From Micromonospora peucetia (GTDB lineage Bacteria; Actinomycetota; Actinomycetes; Mycobacteriales; Micromonosporaceae), in assembly GCF_900091625.1 (NCBI RefSeq), contig NZ_FMIC01000002.1, positions 6,014,001 to 6,078,000 of the forward strand: a stretch of 64,000 nucleotides of DNA, written 5' to 3'. Shown here piece after piece: positions 42,304 to 49,630 of this stretch. The notes under the pieces were generated by a model, which saw only the letters and a list, made by a program, of their open reading frames with translations, searched no databases and was not told the origin of the DNA. Both the position numbers and the translations under genes were made by a program. Numbering within the stretch: the stretch's first letter is position 1; every line of letters begins with the position of its first letter.

Positions 42304-42372
42304 TCAGGCGGCGACGACCGACGAGCGCGAAGCTCGTGCGGCCGCGGCGGCAAAGAAACGCCTGATCTCCAT
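42304..42372 (-). CDS. Alanine-rich leader peptide upstream of the AlaRS paralogue
   Basis: A 22-residue frame starts at ATG 42372 and reads MEIRRFFAAAAARAS followed by a short Ser/Val segment and Ala-Ala stop. Eight of 22 residues are Ala, five in a row (GCC GCC GCG GCC GCA). GGGGG lies 1-2 nt before the ATG, with a possible -10 TACAGT on the minus strand at 42385-42380. It lies 114 bp before the AlaRS-like start, with competing hairpins between. Ribosome stalling on the Ala codons when charged tRNA-Ala is scarce would be the simplest signal. It is a prediction from composition and position. Confidence 0.6.
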   Translation of the reverse strand: MEIRRFFAAAAARASRSSVVAA

Positions 42373-42395
42373 GCCCCCGACTGTACGCACACGTC

Positions 42396-42434
42396 GGCGC
42401 CGCCGCCCAGCGCGTTTTCGCGGGCGGCGGCGCC
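42396..42434 (-). terminator. Hairpin terminator of the desaturase gene
   Basis: Perfect 13-bp arms at 42396-42408 and 42422-42434, with an inner CGCG-TTTT-CGCG stem, lie 9 bp after the desaturase stop. It separates the desaturase transcript from the leader/AlaRS transcript. Confidence 0.75.
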
Positions 42435-42443
42435 GGGACGGGC

Positions 42444-43586
42444 TCAGGCGCCCGCGGACACGAGGGCCGGGGTGGGACGGTCGTCGGCGCGCTGGGGCGT
42501 CTTGCGGTTCGGCAGTGAGAGCCGGAACACCTTCCGCCACGCGGAGAGGACCTGCCGGGGCAGTGAGCCGGTGGTGTACTTCAGCCCGTAGCGGTCGAAC
42601 AGCGCCCGCACCTCGGGGGCGACCTCCTGGTAGCGGTTGCTGGGCAGGTCCGGGAAGAGGTGGTGCTCGATCTGGTACGACAGGTTGCCGGTCATGATGT
42701 GCATCAGCCGGCTGCCGCTGATGTTGGCCGAGCCGAGCATCTGCCGCAGGTACCAGTCGCCGCGGGTCTCGCCCTCGATCGAACGCCTGGAGAAGGTCTC
42801 CACGCCCTCCGGGAAGTGCCCGCACATGATCACCGAGTGGCTCCACAGGTTGCGCAGGAGGTTGGCGGTGAAGGTGGCGGCGAGCGTGTGCAGGAACGAC
42901 GGTCCGGACAGCAGCGGGTGCAGCACGTAGTCCTTGAGCACCTGCCGGCGGATCTTGCGGCCGACCGCCTTGGCGCGGGCCCGGAACTCCGGCTTCTTGT
43001 GCCGGCCCTTGCGCAGGTTGCGCCCCAGCTCCAGGTCGTACGCGGCGATGCCGTACTCGAAGAAGCAGGCGTTGATGAAGTTCCACAGCGGCTGGCCCAG
43101 GTGGAACGGGTGCCACCGCTGGTCCTCGTCGACCCGCATGATGCCGTAGCCGAGGTCGTTGTCCTTGCCGATGACGTTGGTGTACGTGTGGTGCAGCTCG
43201 TTGTGCGAGTGCTTCCACTGGTCGGCCGGCGAGACGTGGTCCCACTCCCAGGTGGTGGAGTGGATCTTCGGGTCGCGCATCCAGTCCCACTGGCCGTGCA
43301 GGACGTTGTGGCCGACCTCCATGTTCTCCAGGATCTTGGCCACGGTCAGGCCGGCCGTGCCGACGATCCAGGCGGGCGGGAACAGGGAGAACAGCAGCAC
43401 CACCCGGCTGCCCACCTCCAGCTTGCGCTGCGTCGAGATGACCCTGCGGATGTACGCGGCGTCCCGCTCGCCCCGGTCGGCGACCACCCGGGCGCGGATC
43501 GCGTCCAGTTCCTTGCCGATGGTCTCGATGTCCTCGGCACTGAGGTGGGCGATCGGGTTGACGGGCTTGTTCTGGATCGTGGTCAC
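42444..43586 (-). CDS. Acyl-lipid/acyl-CoA fatty acid desaturase (DesA3-like)
   Basis: This 380-residue membrane di-iron desaturase has all three His boxes: HNVLHG, HNELHHTYTN and QIEHHLFPD. Four hydrophobic helices surround them. It introduces a double bond into long acyl chains with O2 and electrons from a reductase, acting at the membrane. The neighbouring ferredoxin reductase, read 15 bp upstream on the same strand, is its likely electron donor, as in the mycobacterial DesA3 pair. The GTG start at 43586 has GGGAGCACCTGAC upstream. A terminator follows the stop. Confidence 0.93.
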   Translation of the reverse strand: MTTIQNKPVNPIAHLSAEDIETIGKELDAIRARVVADRGERDAAYIRRVISTQRKLEVGSRVVLLFSLFPPAWIVGTAGLTVAKILENMEVGHNVLHGQWDWMRDPKIHSTTWEWDHVSPADQWKHSHNELHHTYTNVIGKDNDLGYGIMRVDEDQRWHPFHLGQPLWNFINACFFEYGIAAYDLELGRNLRKGRHKKPEFRARAKAVGRKIRRQVLKDYVLHPLLSGPSFLHTLAATFTANLLRNLWSHSVIMCGHFPEGVETFSRRSIEGETRGDWYLRQMLGSANISGSRLMHIMTGNLSYQIEHHLFPDLPSNRYQEVAPEVRALFDRYGLKYTTGSLPRQVLSAWRKVFRLSLPNRKTPQRADDRPTPALVSAGA

Positions 43587-43601
43587 GTCAGGTGCTCCCG
43601 G

Positions 43602-44693
43602 TCAGTGGTCGATGTCGCAGGGGCCGGCCGCGGCCGACACACAGGTCTGGATGCGGACGCCGTCCCCGGGCACCGCCGTGGTCAGGTCCCCGTTGCGCAG
43701 GTCCCGGACCGCGCCCTGGCGCAGCGGCAGGACGCAGCCGAAGCAGATGCCCATCCGGCAGCCCGAGGGCATCAGCACCCCGGCGTTCTCGCCGGCGTCG
43801 AGCAGCGGGGTGGCGCCGTCGGCCTGGACGGTGACGCCCGAGCGGGCGAAGGTGACGGTGCCGCCCTCGCCGGGCGAGATGACGGTGGGCCGGAACCGCT
43901 CGGTGTGCAGCCGTTCGCCGCACCCCCCGGCGGTCCAGTGCGCCGCCAGGGCGTCGAGCAGGCCGGTCGGGCCGCAGGCCCAGGTCTCCCGGTCCAGGTG
44001 ATCGGGCACGAGACGGTCCAGGTCACCCACGGTGAGCAGCCCGTCGGTGTCGGTGTGCCGCTCCACCAGCCGGATCGCGCCCCGCTCGGCCAGGTCCCGC
44101 AGCTCGACGCCGAAGATCACGTCGGCCGGGGTGGGCGCCGAGTGCACCACGACGACGTCGGCGCCACCCAGCACGTCGGCGCGCAGCATCCCCATCACGG
44201 GGGTGACGCCGCTGCCCGCCGTCACGAAGAGCACCCGGGTCGGCGGCCGGCCCGGCAGCACGAAGTCGCCCTGGGCCTGGTCGAGCTGGACCACCGTCCC
44301 GGGCCGCGTCCGGCGCACGAGGTGGTTGCTGACCACCCCGTCCGGGATCGCCTTCACGGTGACCGAGATCGGCCCGCCCCGGCGCGCCGGGGCCGAGGTG
44401 ACCGAGTAGGCGCGCCACTGGCGTACGCCGTCGACGTCGACGCCGAGGCGGACATACTGCCCGGGGGTGTGCCCGCGCCAGTCGCGGCCGGGCTGGATCA
44501 CCAGCGTCACCGCGTCGGCGGTCTCGGGGCGTACGGCGAGGATCCGGCCGCGCAGGTCGGCGCCGGAGCGCAGCGGCGCGACCAGGTCGAGGTAGTCGTC
44601 GGGCAGCAGCGGGGTGGTGACCGACGCGGCCAGCCGAAGGATCCGGCCCCGCAGGGCCGCCTTCCCGGTGGGGTGCGGGACGGTGGTGGTCAT
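43602..44693 (-). CDS. Ferredoxin-NAD(P)H reductase with 2Fe-2S domain
   Basis: This 363-residue electron-transfer protein has an FAD-binding RAYSVTSAPARR region, an NAD(P) binding LFVTAGSGVTPVMGML and a C-terminal plant-type 2Fe-2S ferredoxin (CRMGICFGCVLPLRQG plus a final Cys in IQTCVSA). It passes electrons from NAD(P)H to the desaturase encoded next. The start ATG at 44693 begins MTTTVPHP, preceded by no good ribosome binding site. The pair is divergent from a PucR-type regulator. Confidence 0.93.
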   Translation of the reverse strand: MTTTVPHPTGKAALRGRILRLAASVTTPLLPDDYLDLVAPLRSGADLRGRILAVRPETADAVTLVIQPGRDWRGHTPGQYVRLGVDVDGVRQWRAYSVTSAPARRGGPISVTVKAIPDGVVSNHLVRRTRPGTVVQLDQAQGDFVLPGRPPTRVLFVTAGSGVTPVMGMLRADVLGGADVVVVHSAPTPADVIFGVELRDLAERGAIRLVERHTDTDGLLTVGDLDRLVPDHLDRETWACGPTGLLDALAAHWTAGGCGERLHTERFRPTVISPGEGGTVTFARSGVTVQADGATPLLDAGENAGVLMPSGCRMGICFGCVLPLRQGAVRDLRNGDLTTAVPGDGVRIQTCVSAAAGPCDIDH

Positions 44694-44777
44694 GATTCGA
44701 TGGTCGCGGCAGAATGGCATAAAATCTTGACCTCGGAAGGTGAACCGGACGAGGCATTTTGTGCGGAGGGAACAAAC

Positions 44778-46016
44778 GTGTCGGAACGCTCGAAGGCCAC
44801 CCGACGCGCGGCCCGCCTCGAGCTGGACGCCGGGGTGGCCGGCGCGCTGCACGACCGGCTGCCCCTGCTCGCCGAGCGCACGGTGACCGCCATCACCGCC
44901 GAGGTGCCGAGCTACTCCGGCACCCTGACCGGCCAGATGCGCGAGAAGATCGAAACGGCGGTGCAGATCGCGCTCGGCACGTTCCTCCAGCTCATCGGTC
45001 GCTCCCAGGGCAACGACCCGAGCACCCCACTCGTCGGCGCACTGGAGGCCGCGTACGCCCTCGGCAGCGGCGAGGCGCGCTCCGGCCGGAGCATGGACGC
45101 CCTGCTCGCCGCGTACCGCGTCGGTGCCCGGGTCTCCTGGCGGGAGATGTCCACCACCACCGTGCAGGGGGGGCTCTCCGCCGCCACCGTCGCCCAGTTC
45201 GCCGAGCTGTTGTTCGCGTACATCGACGAGCTCTCCGCCGCCAGTGTGGCCGGGCACGCCGACGAACTGGCCAGCGCCGGGCGGGCCCGGCGGCGCAACC
45301 TGGAACGGCTCACCCAGCGGCTGCTCGCCGGGGAGCCCGAGGAGGTGCTGCTGCGTAGTGCCGAGTCGGCCGACTGGCCGCCTCCGCAGACCCTCACCGT
45401 CGTCCTGCTCCCCCGGGCCAACCTCCGGGCCACGCTCGCGCGACTGCACCCGCACACCCTGGAGAGCGGCGACGACCCGCCGGCAGGCGGGGCGGGCGAG
45501 GACCTGGCGGTGCTGCTGGTGCCCGACACGCACGGCGACCGGCGGCGACAGCTCGCCCGGGTGCTGCACGGACGCCGCGCGGTGCTCGGCCCCGCCCGAC
45601 CCTGGGCGCAGGTGGCCTCCTCCTACCAGCGCGCGGTCCGGGCGCTGTCGCTCGGCCTCCGCCCGGCCGACAACGGGCCGGCGCTGGACACCGAGGAACA
45701 CCTCGCCGAACTGGTGCTGAGCACCGACCCGGAGGGACTCGCCGACCTGCGCGCCCGGGTCCTGGCGCCACTGGCGTCGCTGCCGCCCGGCACCGCCGAC
45801 CGGCTCGCCGAGACGCTGCGCTCCTGGCTGCTGCACCAGGGCCGGCGCGACGACGTCGCCGCCGGCCTCTTCGTGCACCCGCAGACCGTCCGCTACCGGA
45901 TGGGCAAGCTCCGCGAGCTGTACGGCGAGCGCCTCACCGATCCGGCGACCGTCCTCGACCTCACTCTCGCCCTGGCCTTCCCACCCCGGGCCGAGGCCGA
46001 CGAGACACCGCCCTGA
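44778..46016 (+). CDS. PucR family transcriptional regulator
   Basis: This 412-residue regulator has a C-terminal PucR/CdaR helix-turn-helix (LFVHPQTVRYRMGKLRELYG, near 370-392), with LAETLRSWLLHQGRRDDVAA just before it, and an N-terminal sensor region with a conserved LLAAYRVGARVSWREM segment and helical content. It is divergent from the reductase-desaturase operon across 84 bp that include an AT-rich AAAATCTTGAC stretch, so it probably controls that operon. The GTG at 44778 follows GGAGGG. A possible ligand is fatty acid or acyl-CoA, which is inference. Confidence 0.9.
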   Translation: MSERSKATRRAARLELDAGVAGALHDRLPLLAERTVTAITAEVPSYSGTLTGQMREKIETAVQIALGTFLQLIGRSQGNDPSTPLVGALEAAYALGSGEARSGRSMDALLAAYRVGARVSWREMSTTTVQGGLSAATVAQFAELLFAYIDELSAASVAGHADELASAGRARRRNLERLTQRLLAGEPEEVLLRSAESADWPPPQTLTVVLLPRANLRATLARLHPHTLESGDDPPAGGAGEDLAVLLVPDTHGDRRRQLARVLHGRRAVLGPARPWAQVASSYQRAVRALSLGLRPADNGPALDTEEHLAELVLSTDPEGLADLRARVLAPLASLPPGTADRLAETLRSWLLHQGRRDDVAAGLFVHPQTVRYRMGKLRELYGERLTDPATVLDLTLALAFPPRAEADETPP

Positions 46017-46150
46017 CCGGACACGACCGCTCCGCGTGATCGCTCGATGACGCTGAGGTCAGATACCGGACATAGGCGTACCGCCCGTGCACGGAGAGTG
46101 TCACCCTGGTGCCTCCCCCGCCCGCGATCACCCACCCGGCTACCGGCTTC

Positions 46151-46178
46151 CCGAGCGGGCCGTCGGCGGCCCGCTCGG
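46151..46178. terminator. Hairpin between the PucR gene and the GlnX operon
   Basis: Perfect 12-bp arms (CCGAGCGGGCCG at 46151-46162 and complement 46167-46178) close a 4-nt loop. It is 134 bp past the regulator stop and 85 bp before the GlnX start, so it ends the regulator transcript or lies in the 5' leader of the next operon. Confidence 0.6.
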
Positions 46179-46263
46179 CGGGGCGAACGGGGCCGGCTCC
46201 GGTATCACGACGCCTTCCGCCAGAAGGCCGCCGGACGGGCCCCGGCGAACGGGAGGACGGGGC

Positions 46264-47664
46264 ATGGCGTCGCACACGGGGGACGGGCCCGGAACCGACC
46301 GGACAGCCCCGGCCACCGGGACCCGGCCGGCGCGCCCGGGCGGCACCGGCCGGCTCCGCGACACGCTCCGGACGACCCCGACGCTGATCGTGCTCAGCGG
46401 CGCCGTGCTGCTCGTCGCGCTGGCCGCCACCGCCACCGTCGCCGTGCGGTCCCACCCGTCGGCCACCACGCTGGGCGAGCGGTCCGCGGCGACCGCCGTG
46501 GACACCAGCACGACCGCCCGGCAGATCTACCAGGGCCTCGCCGACGCGGACGTCGCCGCCAGCGCTGTCTTCCTGCTCCCGCCGACCGAGGACCGACGGG
46601 CCTCGCTGGTGACCGCCTACGACGCGTCCGTGCACGAGGTGGAACGCACGCTGACCGACTCGATGGGCAACGCCGTCGGTGACCCGGACCGGCTCACCCG
46701 GCTGGCGACGATCGCCGCCCGGCTGAAGGTCTACCGCGACGTGGTGTGCGCCGCCCTGCGGGTGGCCGGTCCGCTCCCCGCGGCGGCCACCGGGAACCGG
46801 CAGCCCTGCCCGCTGGCGGGGGCGACGGAGCAGGCCGGAACGGGCAGTCCGGCCGCCCGCGCGGTGCTCGCCTCGGCCTACGCGCGGGAGGCGTCGCACT
46901 ACATGTCCACCGAGCTGCTCACCGCGGCGCAGGGCCTGTGGAACTACGACACCAGGCTGCTGCTCGACGCCCGCGCCGACGCCCGCGGATGGCTGGCCGC
47001 GTCCGTCCTGGTGCCGCTGGCGACCCTCGCCGCCCTGGTGGTGGCGCAGGTGTGGCTGCACCGGCGCACGCGGCGCCGGTTGAACGCCGGCCTGCTGCTG
47101 GCCTCGGTGAGTACCGCCGCCGTGCTGGCCATGCTGGTCTCGTCGTGGTGGCACTGGCCGGCCGCCGACCGGGGATTCCCGGAACTGGAACGGGCGATCG
47201 ACGCGCAGAGCGCCACCCAGCAGCGGCTCGGCAGCCTGCTGGCCGGCCGCGCCGACGTCTACCTGGGGCTCGGCGCGAGCGTCGACCCGGCCGGGCACAA
47301 GGCGGACTTCGACCGTCGGGACCTCTGTCTCGACCCGGCCGGAGGGCCGGCACCGCCCAGGGACCGGATCGACTGCACCGACCTGGAGGAGACGGTCTGG
47401 CCCGCCCGGCAGAGCCGGACACCCGACGCGTTCCGCGGCGCGGTGGACACCGTGCTCGGCGGGGGATCGGCGGGCCGGGCCTTCGTCGCCGCCGAGGGGC
47501 ACCTGCTCACCGACCTGACCACCCGCAACGAGGAGGTCTCCCGGATGGTCGCCGACCTGCCCGAGGCCCGCCGCCACCTGGGCGCCGCAGCCGCCTGGGT
47601 CACCCTGCTCGCCGCCGCCGGTGTGGTCGCCGGGCTGCGCCAGCGTTACCTGGAGTACCAGTGA
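46264..47664 (+). CDS. glnX: GlnX-like membrane signalling protein
   Basis: This 466-residue protein has four hydrophobic helices: about 38-58, 238-258, 270-292 and 441-456. Two extracytoplasmic regions lie between 1-2 and 3-4; the second has cysteine motifs DLCLDPAGGP and RIDCTDLEE. In mycobacteria and corynebacteria GlnX is the membrane link between the binding protein GlnH and kinase PknG. Position first in the operon, and the GTGA overlap with the GlnH gene, support that name. ATG at 46264 has GGGAGGA 8 nt upstream. Confidence 0.85.
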   Translation: MASHTGDGPGTDRTAPATGTRPARPGGTGRLRDTLRTTPTLIVLSGAVLLVALAATATVAVRSHPSATTLGERSAATAVDTSTTARQIYQGLADADVAASAVFLLPPTEDRRASLVTAYDASVHEVERTLTDSMGNAVGDPDRLTRLATIAARLKVYRDVVCAALRVAGPLPAAATGNRQPCPLAGATEQAGTGSPAARAVLASAYAREASHYMSTELLTAAQGLWNYDTRLLLDARADARGWLAASVLVPLATLAALVVAQVWLHRRTRRRLNAGLLLASVSTAAVLAMLVSSWWHWPAADRGFPELERAIDAQSATQQRLGSLLAGRADVYLGLGASVDPAGHKADFDRRDLCLDPAGGPAPPRDRIDCTDLEETVWPARQSRTPDAFRGAVDTVLGGGSAGRAFVAAEGHLLTDLTTRNEEVSRMVADLPEARRHLGAAAAWVTLLAAAGVVAGLRQRYLEYQ

Positions 47665-48746
47665 CCGCACCACGGCGGACTCCGACGCGGACCCGACGCC
47701 GAGCCGCGTCGCTCGCCGCGCTCCTGGCGGCGCTGGCCGGATGCACCGCGCCCATGCCGCCCACTCCCGCGCCCCCGCCCCGGCCACCGGGGGTGGCGAC
47801 GGTGCCGACCACCGACGCGACCGGCGGGGTCTGCCCGGTGCGCCGCAGTCTTCCGCCGGACCCGACGCCCCCGCGCCGGATCGTCGACAAGGGCGAACTG
47901 GTCGCGGGCGTGGACCCGTCGGACGCCACGATGAGTCACTGGGACGCCCGCAGCCAGCGGTTCGAGGGCTTCAACATCGAGCTCATGCTGGCGGTGGCCC
48001 GCGCCCTCTGGCCTGCCGACGACCCACGCGGCCGGCTCACCTTCAAGGCGGTACCGCCCGGCCAGGGCGCCTTCACCATGTTGGAGAACGGCGAGATCGA
48101 CGTCGTCGCCACCTCGCTGACGGCGTCCTGCGAGCGGGCGAGGCGGGTGCTGTTCTCCAACGACTACCTCGACTCGGGCCAGACGGTGCTGGTCCGCAGG
48201 CGCACCGACGGCACGCCCGAGTTCGCGGGCATCGAGCAGCTCGGCGGCCGGCGGGTCTGCGCCGCCGCGAACACCACCTCGCTGGCGATGATCGCCGGCT
48301 ACCGCACCACGGCCGGCGGGCAGCCGGTCCCGGTGCGAGCCGTCCACCCGATCGACTGCCTGGTCATGCTGCGTCAGGGCCAGGTCGACGGGGTCAGCAC
48401 CGACGACAACATCCTGCTGGGCTTCGCCCGGATGGCCCCGGACACGATGCTGGTTACCGAAGCGCCCCGGCCGGACCGGCGGTCCTGCTCCTACCACCGC
48501 GACGAGAACTGCACCTGGTTCACCGACGAGCCGCACGCCTTCGCGTTCCATCTGACCGAAGGCCGGGAGCTGGTCGCGTTCGTCAACCACGTGCTGGCGC
48601 AGCCAGGTACCGCGAAGGTGTGGCAGCAGGCCCACGACCGGTGGCTCGCCGGCCACCGGGACCGGGGCATGCCGTCGCCGGAGCCGCCGACCAGGGTCTG
48701 GCCGCCCCCCGACCCCGCGCCGGGCCCCGCACGGCCGGCCGACTGA
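47661..48746 (+). CDS. glnH: GlnH-like amino acid binding lipoprotein
   Basis: This 361-residue lipoprotein has a basic N-terminus, a hydrophobic stretch and a LAALAGCTA lipobox (Cys28). It continues with a Pro-rich linker and a family 3 solute-binding fold: RIVDKGELVAGVDPSDATMS, FEGFNIELMLAVARALWP and ENGEIDVVATSLTASCERAR. Homologues bind Glu/Asp and signal through GlnX to PknG, rather than feed an importer; no permease genes are here. The GTG at 47661 overlaps the GlnX stop by 4 bp. Confidence 0.9.
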   Translation: MTAPRRTPTRTRRRAASLAALLAALAGCTAPMPPTPAPPPRPPGVATVPTTDATGGVCPVRRSLPPDPTPPRRIVDKGELVAGVDPSDATMSHWDARSQRFEGFNIELMLAVARALWPADDPRGRLTFKAVPPGQGAFTMLENGEIDVVATSLTASCERARRVLFSNDYLDSGQTVLVRRRTDGTPEFAGIEQLGGRRVCAAANTTSLAMIAGYRTTAGGQPVPVRAVHPIDCLVMLRQGQVDGVSTDDNILLGFARMAPDTMLVTEAPRPDRRSCSYHRDENCTWFTDEPHAFAFHLTEGRELVAFVNHVLAQPGTAKVWQQAHDRWLAGHRDRGMPSPEPPTRVWPPPDPAPGPARPAD

Positions 48747-48760
48747 TGGGCGGTGGATGA

Positions 48761-49630
48761 ATGGCCGTTCGAGACCGCCTCGACGCCACCCTGGCCGCGC
48801 ACACCTGGGTCTGCGAGCACCTGCTCGACGTGCAGCAACTGGTCACGGACGCCTTCCGGCAGCCCGACGGCCCGGCCGCGGCGCCCGCGCAGGAGGCCCG
48901 GGACCTGCTGCACCGACTCGGCTGCCTGTCGCTGGCCCTCGACCGGCTGGTGGACGACCTCGACGGCGTCGCCCGGTCGACGGGGGCCGGCGAGCAGGCC
49001 CTGGCCCGGCTGCTGGCCGACCCGTGCCAGGTCCGGTTCACCGCGGCCACTGGCGAGCCGGTGCAGGTGGAGGCCATGGCCGTCCAGGAGATCCTGGTCG
49101 CGGCCCGCGAGCACGTCGCCCGGATCCGCCGGATCGTCGAGGCGTACGGTCGGGACCGGCTGGCGGTCCGGGCGCAGCGGCTGCGTTCCTCGGTGGACCG
49201 ACTCCGGCAGCTCGCGGCGGAGGCCACCGCCGAAGGGCTGGGTGACGGGACCGACCCGCTGGCGGCGCTCGCGGTCGACGGGCTGCTGGACCGGCTCGCC
49301 GCCGCCGAGACGGCGGGCCGCGGCCAGTGGTGGCGGGGGGACGTCCAGCCGGAACGGGACGACGGGTCGCTGGGGGCCGCCGTCGACCGCGCGGTCGAGC
49401 GGACCGACACCGCGCGGCGCCGGCTGCGCCGGGGTTGCCACGTGGAGCTGACCGGGCGGCTGGAGGCGTACCGGCAGAAGGCCGCCGACGAGGGCCGGGC
49501 CGAGCACCCGGAGGTCGAACGGGCCTACCGGGAGGCGCTGGCCGCGCTGCGCCCCGATGCCTTCGCCGTGCCCACCGCCAGCCGGGCGGTGCGCACCTAC
49601 CAGCAGGCCGTGAACGGGGGTACGCGATGA
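48761..49630 (+). CDS. Hypothetical helical protein of the PknG operon
   Basis: I do not recognise this 289-residue soluble protein. It is largely helical, with an N-terminal LLDVQQLVTDAFRQP region and a C-terminal segment reading DTARRRLRRGCHVELTGRLE, then RQKAADEGRAEHPEVERAY, suggesting a coiled coil. Its place between GlnH and PknG, with a 4-bp ATGA overlap into PknG, suggests a role in the same signalling pathway. No transmembrane or signal sequence is seen. The start is ATG at 48761. Confidence 0.75.
   Translation: MAVRDRLDATLAAHTWVCEHLLDVQQLVTDAFRQPDGPAAAPAQEARDLLHRLGCLSLALDRLVDDLDGVARSTGAGEQALARLLADPCQVRFTAATGEPVQVEAMAVQEILVAAREHVARIRRIVEAYGRDRLAVRAQRLRSSVDRLRQLAAEATAEGLGDGTDPLAALAVDGLLDRLAAAETAGRGQWWRGDVQPERDDGSLGAAVDRAVERTDTARRRLRRGCHVELTGRLEAYRQKAADEGRAEHPEVERAYREALAALRPDAFAVPTASRAVRTYQQAVNGGTR

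Noticed and set aside
43602..45878. Extension of the ferredoxin reductase frame upstream to 45878
   Set aside because: The extra 395 codons are antisense to the PucR-type regulator and have no domain; the reductase starts at 44693.
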